Assembly: GCF_051014685.1 (NCBI RefSeq)
Contig: NW_027478485.1
Span: 248,001 to 312,000 of the forward strand
Origin: Ptiloglossa arizonensis
Lineage: Eukaryota > Arthropoda > Insecta > Hymenoptera > Colletidae
Length of the DNA stretch: 64,000 bases
Direction: 5' to 3'
Below the pieces are notes generated by a model. The model saw only the letters and a list, made by a program, of their open reading frames with translations, had not been told where the DNA came from and did no database searches. Position numbers and translations under genes: made by a program. Positions 11,818-24,278 of this stretch are shown here, one piece after another; the stretch's first letter is position 1; each line of letters starts with the position of its first letter.

Positions 11818-12207
11818 AATTTTGAGTTTCTCAAGCGTTTCTTACCTCCAAACTGCCATATCTCGCGAAAGGATTGACCAATCCGCAAAATTTCTGTTAC
11901 ATCTGAAAGTAGAAACTCACCCGATTACAACGGTAGGTGTAGTTTTCCCCTAGGCCGTTCTAGTTATTCGTTTCGAGCATCAGAACTGCGAAAATTTTGA
12001 GTTTCTCAAGCGTTTCTTACCCCCAAACTGCCATATCTCGCGAACGGATTGACCAATCCGCAAAATATCTGTTGCATTTGAAAGTAGAAACTCGCCCGAT
12101 TACAATGGTATGCGCACTTTTCCCCTGGGCCGTTCTATATATTAGTTTCGAGCATCAGAACTGCGAAAATTTTGAGTTTCACAAGCGTTTCTTACCTCCA
12201 AACTGCC
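11818..12207. repeat. Recurring block R1, copy d
   Basis: An eight-monomer-shifted duplicate of 10,418-10,807 sharing gtttcacaag. The flanks differ on both sides: the left flank has gaacggcg where copy c has gaactgcg and the gtgtcg form, and the right flank has ccatatctcgcg against ccacatctcgca. The duplicated block is therefore short, about 390 bp. Confidence 0.78.
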
Positions 12208-12942
12208 ATATCTCGCGAACGGATTGACCAATCCGCAAAATTTCTGTTGCTTCTGAAAGTAGAAACTCGTCCGATTACAACGGTATGCGCACTTTTCCCC
12301 TAGGCCATTTTAATTATTCGTTTCGAGCATCAGAACTGCGAAAATTTTGAGTTTCTCAAGCGTTTCTTACCTCCAAACTGCCATATCTCGCGAACGGATT
12401 GACCAATCCGCAAAATTTCTGTTGCTTCTGAAAGTAGAAACTCGCCCGATTACAACGGTATGCGCACTTTTCCCCTACGCCGTTCTAATTATTCGTTTCG
12501 AGCATCAGAACTGCGAAAATTTTGAGTTTCTCGAGCGTTTCTTACCTCCAAACTGCCATATCTCGCGAACGGAGTGACCAATCCGCAAAATTTCTGTTGC
12601 ATCTGAAAGTAGAAACTCGCCCGATTACATCGGTATGCGTACTTTTCCCCTAGGCCGTTCTAGTTATTCGTTTCGAGCATCAGAACTGTGAAAATTTTGA
12701 GTTTCTCAAGCGTTTCTTACCTCCAAACTGCCACATCTCGCAAACGGATTGACCAATCCGCAAAATTTCTGTTGCATCTGAAAGTAGAAACTCGCCCGAT
12801 TACAACGGTATGCGTACTTTTCCCCTAGGCCGTTCTAGTTATTCGTTTCGAGCATCAGAACTGCGAAAATTTTGAGTTTCTCAAGCGTTTCTTATCTGCA
12901 AACTGCCATATCTCGCGAACGGATTGATCAATCCGCAAAATT

Positions 12943-13465
12943 TCTGTTGCATCTGAAAGTAGAAACTCGCCCGATTACAACGGTAGGTGTAATTTTCCCC
13001 TAGGGCGCCTAGTTACTCGTTTCGAGCATCAGAACTGCGAAAATTTTGAGTTTCTCAAGCGTTTCTTATCTGCAAACTGCCATATCTCGCGAACGGATTG
13101 ATCAATCCGCATAATTTCTGTTGCATCTGAAAGTAGAAACTGGCCCGATTACAACGGTTTGCGCACTTTTCCCCTAGGCCGTTCCAGTTATTCATTTCGA
13201 GCATCAGAACTGCGAAAATTTTGAGTTTCTCAAGCGTTTCTTACCTCCAAACTGCCATATCTCGCGAACGGATTGACCAATCCGCAAAATTTCTGTTGCA
13301 TCTGAAAGTAGAAACTCGCCCGATTACAACGGTATTCGTACTTTCCCCTAGGCCGTACTAGTTACTCGTTTCGAGCATCAGAACGGCGAAAATTTTGAGT
13401 TTCTCAAGCGTTTCTTACATCCAAACTGCCATATCTCGCGAACGGATTGACCAATCCGCAGAATT
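12943..13465. repeat. Transition monomers between the two domains
   Basis: Three monomers (174, 175, 174 bp) mark the change from the strict 175-bp mosaic to the mixed 174/175-bp array. The first is B-like with gggcgcctag, the second is a hybrid of D (tttgcgcac) and E (ttccag, ttcattt) types, and the third is an A type with tattcgtac, gaacggcg and ccgcagaatt. The mixture suggests a recombination-derived boundary. Confidence 0.75.
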
Positions 13466-15382
13466 TCTGTTGCATCTGAAAGTAGAAACTCGCCCGATTA
13501 CAACGGTATGTGTAGTTTTCCCCTAGGCCGTTCCAGTTATTCATTTCGAGCATCAGAACTGCGAAAATTTTGAGTTTCTCAAGCGTTTCTTACCTCCAAA
13601 CTGCCACATCTCGCAAACGGATTGACCAATCCGCAAAATTTCTGTTGCATCTGAAAGTAGAAACTCGCCCGATTACAACGGTAGGTGTAGTTTTCCCCTA
13701 GGCCGTTCAAGTTACTCGTTTCGAGCATCAGCACTGCGAAAATTTTGAGTTTCTCAAGCGTTTCTTACCTCCAAACTGCCATATCTCGCGAACGGATTGA
13801 CCAATCCGCAAAATTTCTGTTGCATCTGAAAGTAGAAACTCGCCCGATTACAACGGTATGCGTACTTTCCCCTAGGCCGTACTAGTTACTCGTTTCGAGC
13901 ATCAGAACTGCGAAAATTTTGAGTTTCTCAAGCGTTTCTTACCTCCAAACTGCCATATCTTGCGAACGGAATGACCGATCCGCAAAATTTCTGTTGCATC
14001 TGAAAGTAGAAACTCGCCCGATTACAACGGTAGGTGTAATTTTCCCCTAGGCCGCCTAGTTACTCGTTTCGAGCATCAGAACTGCGAAAATTTTGAGTTT
14101 CTCAAGCGTTTCTTACCTCCAAACTGTCATATCTCGCGAACGGATTGACCAATCCGCAAAATTTCTGTAGCATCTGAAAGTAGAAACTCGCCCGATTACA
14201 ACGGTATGCGTACTTTCCCCAAGGCCGTACTAGTTACTCGTGTCGAGCATCAGAACTGCGAAAATTTTGAGTTTCTCAAGCGTTTCTTACCTCCAAACTG
14301 CCACATCTCGCAAACGGATTGACCAATCCGCAAAATTTCTGTTGCATCTGAAAGTAGAAACTCGCCCGATTACAACGGTATGCGTACTTTCCCCTAGGCC
14401 GTACTAGTTACTCGCTTCGAGCATCAGAACGGCGAAAATTTTGAGTTTCTCAAGCGTTTCTTACATCCAAACTGCCATATCTCGCGAACGGATTGACCAA
14501 TCCGCAGAATTTCTGTTGCATCTGAAGTAGAAACTCGCCCGATTACAACGGTATGTGTAGTTTTCCCCTAGGCCGTTCCAGTTATTCATTTCGAGCATCA
14601 GAACTGCGAAAATTTTGAGTTTCTCAAGCGTTTGTTACCTCCAAACTGCCACATCTCGCAAACGGATTGACCAATCCGCAAAATTTCTGTTGCATCTGAA
14701 AGTAGAAACTCGCCCGATTACAACGGTAGGTGTAGTTTTCCCCTAGGCCGTTCAAGTTACTCGTTTCGAGCATCAGAACTGCGAAAATTTTGAGTTTCTC
14801 AAGCGTTTCTTACCTCCAAACTGCCATATCTCGCGAACGGATTGACCAATCCGCAAAATTTCTGTTGCATCTGAAAGTAGAAACTCGCCCGATTACAACG
14901 GTATGCGTACTTTCCCCTAGGCCGTACTAGTTACTCGTTTCGAGCATCAGAACTGCGAAAATTTTGAGTTTCTCAAGCGTTTCTTACCTCCAAACTGCCA
15001 TATCTCGCGAACGGAATGACCGATCCGCAAAATTTCTGTTGCATCTGAAAGTAGAAACTCGCCCGATTACAACGGTAGGTGTAATTTTCCCCTAGGCCGC
15101 CTAGTTACTCGTTTCGAGCATCAGAACTGCGAAAATTTTGAGTTTCTCAAGCGTTTCTTACCTCCAAACTGTCATATCTCGCGAACGGATTGACCAATCC
15201 GCAAAATTTCTGTAGCATCTGAAAGTAGAAACTCGCCCGATTACAACGGTATGCGTACTTTCCCCAAGGCCGTACTAGTTACTCGTTTCGAGCATCAGAA
15301 CTGCGAAAATTTTGAGTTTCTCAAGCGTTTCTTACCTCCAAACTGCCACATCTCGCAAACGGATTGACCAATCCGCAAAACT
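13466..15382. repeat. Six-monomer repeat E-F-A-B-A'-A, nearly two copies
   Basis: Copy 1 is 13,466-14,511 (1,046 bp); copy 2 starts at 14,512 and runs through E-F-A-B-A' before turning into C at 15,383. Paired markers are ccgcagaatt (13,461 and 14,507), ctgtagcatc (14,167 and 15,212) and ccccaaggcc. The second E monomer has lost one A (ctgaagtag near 14,523), which explains the 1,045-bp spacing. Confidence 0.85.
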
Positions 15383-16430
15383 TCTGTTGCATCTGAAAGT
15401 AGAAACTCGCCCGATTACAACGGTATGCGCACTTTTCCCCTAGGCCGTTCTAGTTATTCGTTTCGAGCATCAGAACTGCGAAAATTTTGAGTTTCTCAAG
15501 CGTTTCTTATCTGCAAACTGCCATATCTCGCGAACGGATTGATCAATCCGCATAATTTCTGTTGCATCTGAAAGTAGAAACTCGCCCGATTACAACGGTT
15601 TGCGCACTTTTCCCCTAGGCCGTTCTAGTTATTCGTTTCGAGCATCAGAACTGCGAAAATTTTGAGTTTCTCAAGCGTTTCTTCCTTCCAAACTGCCATA
15701 TCTCGCGAACGGATTGATCAATCCGCATAATTTCTGTTGCATCTGAAAGTAGAAACTCGCCCGATTACAACGGTTTGCGCACTTTTCCCCTAGGCCGTTC
15801 TAGTTATTCGTTTCGAGCATCAGAACGGCGAAAATTTTGAGTTTCTCAAGCGTTTCTTACCTCCAAACTGCCACATCTCGCAAACGGATTGACCAATCCG
15901 CAAAATTTCTGTTGCATCTGAAAGTAGAAACTCGCCCGATTACATCGGTAGGTGTAGTTTTCCCCTAGGCCGTTCAAGTTACTCGTTTCGAGCATCAGAA
16001 CTGCGAAAATTTTGAGTTTCTCAAGCGTTTCTTACATCCAAACTGCCATATCTCGCGAACGGATTGACCAATCCGCAAAATTTCTGTTGCATCTGAAAGT
16101 AGAAACTCGCCCGATTACAACGGTATGCGTACTTTCCCCTAGGCCGTACTAGTTACTCGTTTCGAGCATCAGAACTGCGAAAATTTTGAGTTTCTCAAGC
16201 GTTTCTTACCTCCAAACTGCCATATCTCGCGAACGGATTGACCGATCCGCAAAATTTCTGTTGCATCTGAAAGTAGAAACTCGCCCGATTACAACGGTAT
16301 GTGTAATTTTCCCCTAGGCCGCCTAGTTACTCGTTTCGAGCATCAGAACTGCGAAAATTTTGAGTTTCTCAAGCGTTTCTTACATCCAAACTGCCATATC
16401 TCGCGAACGGATTGACCAATCCGCAAAGTT
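14686..16430. repeat. 10-monomer HOR, copy 1 (1,745 bp)
   Basis: Monomer order is F-A-B-A'-C-D-D-F-A-B'. Landmarks are ctgtagcatc at the start of A', aaacttctg before C, cttccttcc between the D monomers, acatcggtagg in the second F, and tatgtgtaatttt in B'. The same order and landmarks recur in the copies starting at 18,001, 20,789 and 22,534. Confidence 0.9.
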
Positions 16431-18000
16431 TCTGTTGCATCTGAAAGGAGAAACTCGCCCGATTACAACGGTAGGTGTAGTTTTCCCCTAGGCCGTTCAA
16501 GTTACTCGTTTCGAGCATCAGAACTGCGAAAATTTTGAGTTTCTCAAGCGTTTCTTACCTCCAAACTGCCATATCTCGCGAACGGATTGACCAATCCGCA
16601 AAATTTCTGTTGCATCTGAAAGTAGAAACTCGCCCGATTACAACGGTATGCGTACTTTCCCCTAGGCCGTACTAGTTACTCGTTTCGAGCATCAGAACTG
16701 CGAAAATTTTGAGTTTCTCAAGCGTTTCTTACCTCCAAACTGCCATATCTCGCGAACGGAATGACCGATCCGCAAAATTTCTGTTGCATCTGAAAGTAGA
16801 AACTCGCCCGATTACAACGGTAGGTGTAATTTTCCCCTAGGCCGCCTAGTTACTCGTTTCGAGCATCAGAACTGCGAAAATTTTGAGTTTCTCAAGCGTT
16901 TCTTACCTCCAAACTGTCATATCTCGCGAACGGATTGACCAATCCGCAAAATTTCTGTAGCATCTGAAAGTAGAAACTCGCCCGATTACAACGGTATGCG
17001 TACTTTCCCCAAGGCCGTACTAGTTACTCGTTTCGAGCATCAGAACTGCGAAAATTTTGAGTTTCTCAAGCGTTTCTTACCTCCAAACTGCCACATCTCG
17101 CAAACGGATTGACCAATCCGCAAAACTTCTGTTGCATCTGAAAGTAGAAACTCGCCCGATTACAACGGTATGCGCACTTTTCCCCTAGGCCGTTCTAGTT
17201 ATTCGTTTCGAGCATCAGAACTGCGAAAATTTTGAGTTTCTCAAGCGTTTCTTATCTGCAAACTGCCATATCTCGCGAACGGATTGATCAATCCGCATAA
17301 TTTCTGTTGCATCTGAAAGTAGAAACTCGCCCGATTACAACGGTTTGCGCACTTTTCCCCTAGGCCGTTCTAGTTATTCGTTTCGAGCATCAGAACGGCG
17401 AAAATTTTGAGTTTCTCAAGCGTTTCTTACCTCCAAACTGCCACATCTCGCAAACGGATTGACCAATCCGCAAAATTTCTGTTGCATCTGAAAGTAGAAA
17501 CTCGCCCGATTACATCGGTAGGTGTAGTTTTCCCCTAGGCCGTTCAAGTTACTCGTTTCGAGCATCAGAACTGCGAAAATTTTGAGTTTCTCAAGCGTTT
17601 CTTACATCCAAACTGCCATATCTCGCGAACGGATTGACCAATCCGCAAAATTTCTGTTGCATCTGAAAGTAGAAACTCGCCCGATTACAACGGTATGCGT
17701 ACTTTCCCCTAGGCCGTACTAGTTACTCGTTTCGAGCATCAGAACTGCGAAAATTTTGAGTTTCTCAAGCGTTTCTTACCTCCAAACTGCCATATCTCGC
17801 GAACGGATTGACCGATCCGCAAAATTTCTGTTGCATCTGAAAGTAGAAACTCGCCCGATTACAACGGTATGTGTAATTTTCCCCTAGGCCGCCTAGTTAC
17901 TCGTTTCGAGCATCAGAACTGCGAAAATTTTGAGTTTCTCAAGCGTTTCTTACATCCAAACTGCCATATCTCGCGAACGGATTGACCAATCCGCAAAGTT
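16431..18000. repeat. 10-monomer HOR, copy 2 (9 monomers, 1,570 bp)
   Basis: Same order as copy 1 but with one D monomer: the cttccttcc junction is absent and the single D carries gaacggcg. It opens with an F monomer marked ctgaaaggag (16,441) and ccgcaaagtttc. Loss of one monomer by exchange between the adjacent D monomers explains the length. Confidence 0.9.
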
Positions 18001-19744
18001 TCTGTTGCATCTGAAAGGAGAAACTCGCCCGATTACAACGGTAGGTGTAGTTTTCCCCTAGGCCGTTCAAGTTACTCGTTTCGAGCATCAGAACTGCGAA
18101 AATTTTGAGTTTCTCAAGCGTTTCTTACCTCCAAACTGCCATATCTCGCGAACGGATTGACCAATCCGCAAAATTTCTGTTGCATCTGAAAGTAGAAACT
18201 CGCCCGATTACAACGGTATGCGTACTTTCCCCTAGGCCGTACTAGTTACTCGTTTCGAGCATCAGAACTGCGAAAATTTTGAGTTTCTCAAGCGTTTCTT
18301 ACCTCCAAACTGCCATATCTCGCGAACGGAATGACCGATCCGCAAAATTTCTGTTGCATCTGAAAGTAGAAACTCGCCCGATTACAACGGTAGGTGTAAT
18401 TTTCCCCTAGGCCGCCTAGTTACTCGTTTCGAGCATCAGAACTGCGAAAATTTTGAGTTTCTCAAGCGTTTCTTACCTCCAAACTGTCATATCTCGCGAA
18501 CGGATTGACCAATCCGCAAAATTTCTGTAGCATCTGAAAGTAGAAACTCGCCCGATTACAACGGTATGCGTACTTTCCCCAAGGCCGTACTAGTTACTCG
18601 TTTCGAGCATCAGAACTGCGAAAATTTTGAGTTTCTCAAGCGTTTCTTACCTCCAAACTGCCACATCTCGCAAACGGATTGACCAATCCGCAAAACTTCT
18701 GTTGCATCTGAAAGTAGAAACTCGCCCGATTACAACGGTATGCGCACTTTTCCCCTAGGCCGTTCTAGTTATTCGTTTCGAGCATCAGAACTGCGAAAAT
18801 TTTGAGTTTCTCAAGCGTTTCTTATCTGCAAACTGCCATATCTCGCGAACGGATTGATCAATCCGCATAATTTCTGTTGCATCTGAAAGTAGAAACTCGC
18901 CCGATTACAACGGTTTGCGCACTTTTCCCCTAGGCCGTTCTAGTTATTCGTTTCGAGCATCAGAACTGCGAAAATTTTGAGTTTCTCAAGCGTTTCTTCC
19001 TTCCAAACTGCATATCTCGCGAACGGATTGATCAATCCGCATAATTTCTGTTGCATCTGAAAGTAGAAACTCGCCCGATTACAACGGTTTGCGCACTTTT
19101 CCCCTAGGCCGTTCTAGTTATTCGTTTCGAGCATCAGAACGGCGAAAATTTTGAGTTTCTCAAGCGTTTCTTACCTCCAAACTGCCACATCTCGCAAACG
19201 GATTGACCAATCCGCAAAATTTCTGTTGCATCTGAAAGTAGAAACTCGCCCGATTACATCGGTAGGTGTAGTTTTCCCCTAGGCCGTTCAAGTTACTCGT
19301 TTCGAGCATCAGAACTGCGAAAATTTTGAGTTTCTCAAGCGTTTCTTACATCCAAACTGCCATATCTCGCGAACGGATTGACCAATCCGCAAAATTTCTG
19401 TTGCATCTGAAAGTAGAAACTCGCCCGATTACAACGGTATGCGTACTTTCCCCTAGGCCGTACTAGTTACTCGTTTCGAGCATCAGAACTGCGAAAATTT
19501 TGAGTTTCTCAAGCGTTTCTTACCTCCAAACTGCCATATCTCGCGAACGGATTGACCGATCCGCAAAATTTCTGTTGCATCTGAAAGTAGAAACTCGCCC
19601 GATTACAACGGTATGTGTAATTTTCCCCTAGGCCGCCTAGTTACTCGTTTCGAGCATCAGAACTGCGAAAATTTTGAGTTTCTCAAGCGTTTCATACATC
19701 CAAACTGCCATATCTCGCGAACGGATTGACCAATCCGCAAAATT
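18001..19744. repeat. 10-monomer HOR, copy 3 (1,744 bp)
   Basis: Full F-A-B-A'-C-D-D-F-A-B' order starting with the ctgaaaggag F monomer (18,011). One base is missing in the second D (aaactgcatatc near 19,007), giving 1,744 bp. It ends before an A monomer that also carries ctgaaaggag, showing that this variant has moved onto another type. Confidence 0.9.
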
Positions 19745-20788
19745 TCTGTTGCATCTGAAAGGAGAAACTCGCCCGATTACAACGGTATGCGTACTTTCCC
19801 CTAGGCCGTACTAGTTACTCGTTTCGAGCATCAGAACTGCGAAAATTTTGAGTTTCTCAAGTGTTTCTTACCTCCAAACTGCCATATCTCGCGAACGGAT
19901 TGACCAATCCGCAAAATTTCTGTTGCATCTGAAAGTAGAAACTCGCCCGATTACAACGGTATGCGTACATTCCCCTAGGCCGTACTAGTTACTCCTTTCG
20001 AGCATCAGAACTGCGAAAATTTTGAGTTTCTCAAGCGTTTCTTACCTCCAAACTGCCATATCTTGCGAACGGAATGACCGATCCGCAAAATTTCTGTTGC
20101 ATCTGAAAGTAGAAACTCGCCCGATTACAACGGTAGGTGTAATTTTCCCCTAGGCCGCCTAGTTACTCGTTTCGAGCATCAGAACTGCGAAAATTTTGAG
20201 TTTCTCAAGCGTTTCTTACCTCCAAACTGTCATATCTCGCGAACGGATTGACCAATCCGCAAAATTTCTGTAGCATCTGAAAGTAGAAACTCGCCCGATT
20301 ACAACGGTATGCGTACTTTCCCCAAGGCCGTACTAGTTACTCGTTTCGAGCATCAGAACTGCGAAAATTTTGAGTTTCTCAAGCGTTTCTTACCTCCAAA
20401 CTGCCACATCTCGCAAACGGATTGACCAATCCGCAAAATTTCTGTTGCATCTGAAAGTAGAAACTCGCCCGATTACAACGGTATGCGTACTTTCCCCTAG
20501 GCCGTACTAGTTACTCGCTTCGAGCATCAGAACGGCGAAAATTTTGAGTTTCTCAAGCGTTTCTTACATCCAAACTGCCATATCTCGCGAACGGATTGAC
20601 CAATCCGCAGAATTTCTGTTGCATCTGAAGTAGAAACTCGCCCGATTACAACGGTATGTGTAGTTTTCCCCTAGGCCGTTCCAGTTATTCATTTCGAGCA
20701 TCAGAACTGCGAAAATTTTGAGTTTCTCAAGCGTTTGTTACCTCCAAACTGCCACATCTCGCAAACGGATTGACCAATCCGCAAAATT
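19745..20788. repeat. Six-monomer insert between HOR copies 3 and 4
   Basis: Order A-A-B-A'-A-E. From about 20,040 it reproduces 13,93x-14,685 at an offset of 6,103 bp, including cttgcgaacggaatg, ccgcagaatt, ctcgcttcgagc and the one-base deletion ctgaagtag (20,628). It is thus a second copy of the segment in front of HOR copy 1. Confidence 0.88.
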
Positions 20789-22533
20789 TCTGTTGCATCT
20801 GAAAGTAGAAACTCGCCCGATTACAACGGTAGGTGTAGTTTTCCCCTAGGCCGTTCAAGTTACTCGTTTCGAGCATCAGAACTGCGAAAATTTTGAGTTT
20901 CTCAAGCGTTTCTTACCTCCAAACTGCCATACCTCGCGAACGGATTGACCAATCCGCAAAATTTCTGTTGCATCTGAAAGTAGAAACTCGCCCGATTACA
21001 ACGGTATGCGTACTTTCCCCTAGGCCGTACTAGTTACTCGTTTCGAGCATCAGAACTGCGAAAATTTTGAGTTTCTCAAGCGTTTCTTACCTCCAAACTG
21101 CCATATCTCGCGAACGGAATGACCGATCCGCAAAATTTCTGTTGCATCTGAAAGTAGAAACTCGCCCGATTACAACGGTAGGTGTAATTTTCCCCTAGGC
21201 CGCCTAGTTACTCGTTTCGAGCATCAGAACTGCGAAAATTTTGAGTTTCTCAAGCGTTTCTTACCTCCAAACTGTCATATCTCGCGAACGGATTGACCAA
21301 TCCGCAAAATTTCTGTAGCATCTGAAAGTAGAAACTCGCCCGATTACAACGGTATGCGTACTTTCCCCAAGGCCGTACTAGTTACTCGTTTCGAGCATCA
21401 GAACTGCGAAAATTTTGAGTTTCTCAAGCGTTTCTTACCTCCAAACTGCCACATCTCGCAAACGGATTGACCAATCCGCAAAACTTCTGTTGCATCTGAA
21501 AGTAGAAACTCGCCCGATTACAACGGTATGCGCACTTTTCCCCTAGGCCGTTCTAGTTATTCGTTTCGAGCATCAGAACTGCGAAAATTTTGAGTTTCTC
21601 AAGCGTTTCTTATCTGCAAACTGCCATATCTCGCGAACGGATTGATCAATCCGCATAATTTCTGTTGCATCTGAAAGTAGAAACTCGCCCGATTACAACG
21701 GTTTGCGCACTTTTCCCCTAGGCCGTTCTAGTTATTCGTTTCGAGCATCAGAACTGCGAAAATTTTGAGTTTCTCAAGCGTTTCTTCCTTCCAAACTGCC
21801 ATATCTCGCGAACGGATTGAACAATCCGCATAATTTCTGTTGCATCTGAAAGTAGAAACTCGCCCGATTACAACGGTTTGCGCACTTTTCCCCTAGGCCG
21901 TTCTAGTTATTCGTTTCGAGCATCAGAACGGCGAAAATTTTGAGTTTCTCAAGCGTTTCTTACCTCCAAACTGCCACATCTCGCAAACGGATTGACCAAT
22001 CCGCAAAATTTCTGTTGCATCTGAAAGTAGAAACTCGCCCGATTACATCGGTAGGTGTAGTTTTCCCCTAGGCCGTTCAAGTTACTCGTTTCGAGCATCA
22101 GAACTGCGAAAATTTTGAGTTTCTCAAGCGTTTCTTACATCCAAACTGCCATATCTCGCGAACGGATTGACCAATCCGCAAAATTTCTGTTGCATCTGAA
22201 AGTAGAAACTCGCCCGATTACAACGGTATGCGTACTTTCCCCTAGGCCGTACTAGTTACTCGTTTCGAGCATCAGAACTGCGAAAATTTTGAGTTTCTCA
22301 AGCGTTTCTTACCTCCAAACTGCCATATCTCGCGAACGGATTGACCGATCCGCAAAATTTCTGTTGCATCTGAAAGTAGAAACTCGCCCGATTACAACGG
22401 TATGTGTAATTTTCCCCTAGGCCGCCTAGTTACTCGTTTCGAGCATCAGAACTGCGAAAATTTTGAGTTTCTCAAGCGTTTCTTACATCCAAACTGCCAT
22501 ATCTCGCGAACGGATTGACCAATCCGCAAAATT
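20789..22533. repeat. 10-monomer HOR, copy 4 (1,745 bp)
   Basis: F-A-B-A'-C-D-D-F-A-B' again, matching copy 1 at 6,103 bp with only scattered differences (for example ccatacctcg near 20,929 and gattgaacaatcc near 21,818). Its first F lacks ctgaaaggag, as in copy 1, supporting descent from copy 1 together with the six-monomer segment before it. Confidence 0.9.
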
Positions 22534-24278
22534 TCTGTTGCATCTGAAAGGAGAAACTCGCCCGATTACAACGGTAGGTGTAGTTTTCCCCTAGGCCGTT
22601 CAAGTTACTCGTTTCGAGCATCAGAACTGCGAAAATTTTGAGTTTCTCAAGCGTTTCTTACCTCCAAACTGCCATATCTCGCGAACGGATTGACCAATCC
22701 GCAAAATTTCTGTTGCATCTGAAAGTAGAAACTCGCCCGATTACAACGGTATGCGTACTTTCCCCTAGGCCGTACTAGTTACTCGTTTCGAGCATCAGAA
22801 CTGCGAAAATTTTGAGTTTCTCAAGCGTTTCTTACCTCCAAACTGCCATATCTCGCGAACGGAATGAGCGATCCGCAAAATTTCTGTTGCGTCTGAAAGT
22901 AGAAACTCGCCCGATTACAACGGTAGGTGTAATTTTCCCCTAGGCCGCCTAGTTACTCGTTTCGAGCATCAGAACTGCGAAAATTTTGAGTTTCTCAAGC
23001 GTTTCTTACCTCCAAACTGTCATATCTCGCGAACGGATTGACCAATCCGCAAAATTTCTGTAGCATCTGAAAGTAGAAACTCGCCCGATTACAACGGTAT
23101 GCGTACATTCCCCAAGGCCGTACTAGTTACTCGTTTCGAGCATCAGAACTGCGAAAATTTTGAGTTTCTCAAGCGTTTCTTACCTCCAAACTGCCACATC
23201 TCGCAAACGGATTGACCAATCCGCAAAACTTCTGTTGCATCTGAAAGTAGAAACTCGCCCGATTACAACGGTATGCGCACTTTTCCCCTAGGCCGTTCTA
23301 GTTATTCGTTTCGAGCATCAGAACTGCGAAAATTTTGAGTTTCTCAAGCGTTTCTTATCTGCAAACTGCCATATCTCGCGAACGGATTGATCAATCCGCA
23401 TAATTTCTGTTGCATCTGAAAGTAGAAACTCGCCCGATTACAACGGTTTGCGCACTTTTCCCCTAGGCCGTTCTAGTTATTCGTTTCGAGCATCAGAACT
23501 GCGAAAATTTTGAGTTTCTCAAGCGTTTCTTCCTTCCAAACTGCCATATCTCGCGAACGGATTGATCAATCCGCATAATTTCTGTTGCATCTGAAAGTAG
23601 AAACTCGCCCGATTACAACGGTTTGCGCACTTTTCCCCTAGGCCGTTCTAGTTATTCGTTTCGAGCATCAGAACGGCGAAAATTTTGAGTTTCTCAAGCG
23701 TTTCTTACCTCCAAACTGCCACATCTCGCAAACGGATTGACCAATCCGCAAAATTTCTGTTGCATCTGAAAGTAGAAACTCGCCCGATTACATCGGTAGG
23801 TGTAGTTTTCCCCTAGGCCGTTCAAGTTACTCGTTTCGAGCATCAGAACTGCGAAAATTTTGAGTTTCTCAAGCGTTTCTTACATCCAAACTGCCATATC
23901 TCGCGAACGGATTGACCAATCCGCAAAATTTCTGTTGCATCTGAAAGTAGAAACTCGCCCGATTACAACGGTATGCGTACTTTCCCCTAGGCCGTACTAG
24001 TTACTCGTTTCGAGCATCAGAACTGCGAAAATTTTGAGTTTCTCAAGCGTTTCTTACCTCCAAACTGCCATATCTCGCGAACGGATTGACCGATCCGCAA
24101 AATTTCTGTTGCATCTGAAAGTAGAAACTCGCCCGATTACAACGGTATGTGTAATTTTCCCCTAGGCCGCCTAGTTACTCGTTTCGAGCATCAGAACTGC
24201 GAAAATTTTGAGTTTCTCAAGCGTTTCATACATCCAAACTGCCATATCTCGCGAACGGATTGACCAATCCGCAAAATT
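22534..24278. repeat. 10-monomer HOR, copy 5 (1,745 bp)
   Basis: Full 10-monomer order, opened by the ctgaaaggag F monomer (22,544). Private changes include gaatgagcgatcc and ttgcgtctg near 22,865-22,892 and tacattcccc near 23,104. Its last two monomers (A-B') are shared with the following 13-monomer unit. Confidence 0.9.

Larger units (their letters stand above)
2793..12942. repeat. Strict 175-bp period domain (58 monomers)
   Basis: Monomer starts are spaced by exactly 175 bp for 58 monomers (10,150 bp), although the monomers differ by many substitutions. The 174-bp A and B types common after 13 kb are missing. Order is irregular: blocks recur at 8, 15, 18, 36 or 44 monomers (1,400, 2,625, 3,150, 6,300, 7,700 bp) rather than in one clean higher-order unit. 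Both edges adjoin monomers with the gggcgcctag variant (2,511, 2,691 and 13,001). Confidence 0.88.
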
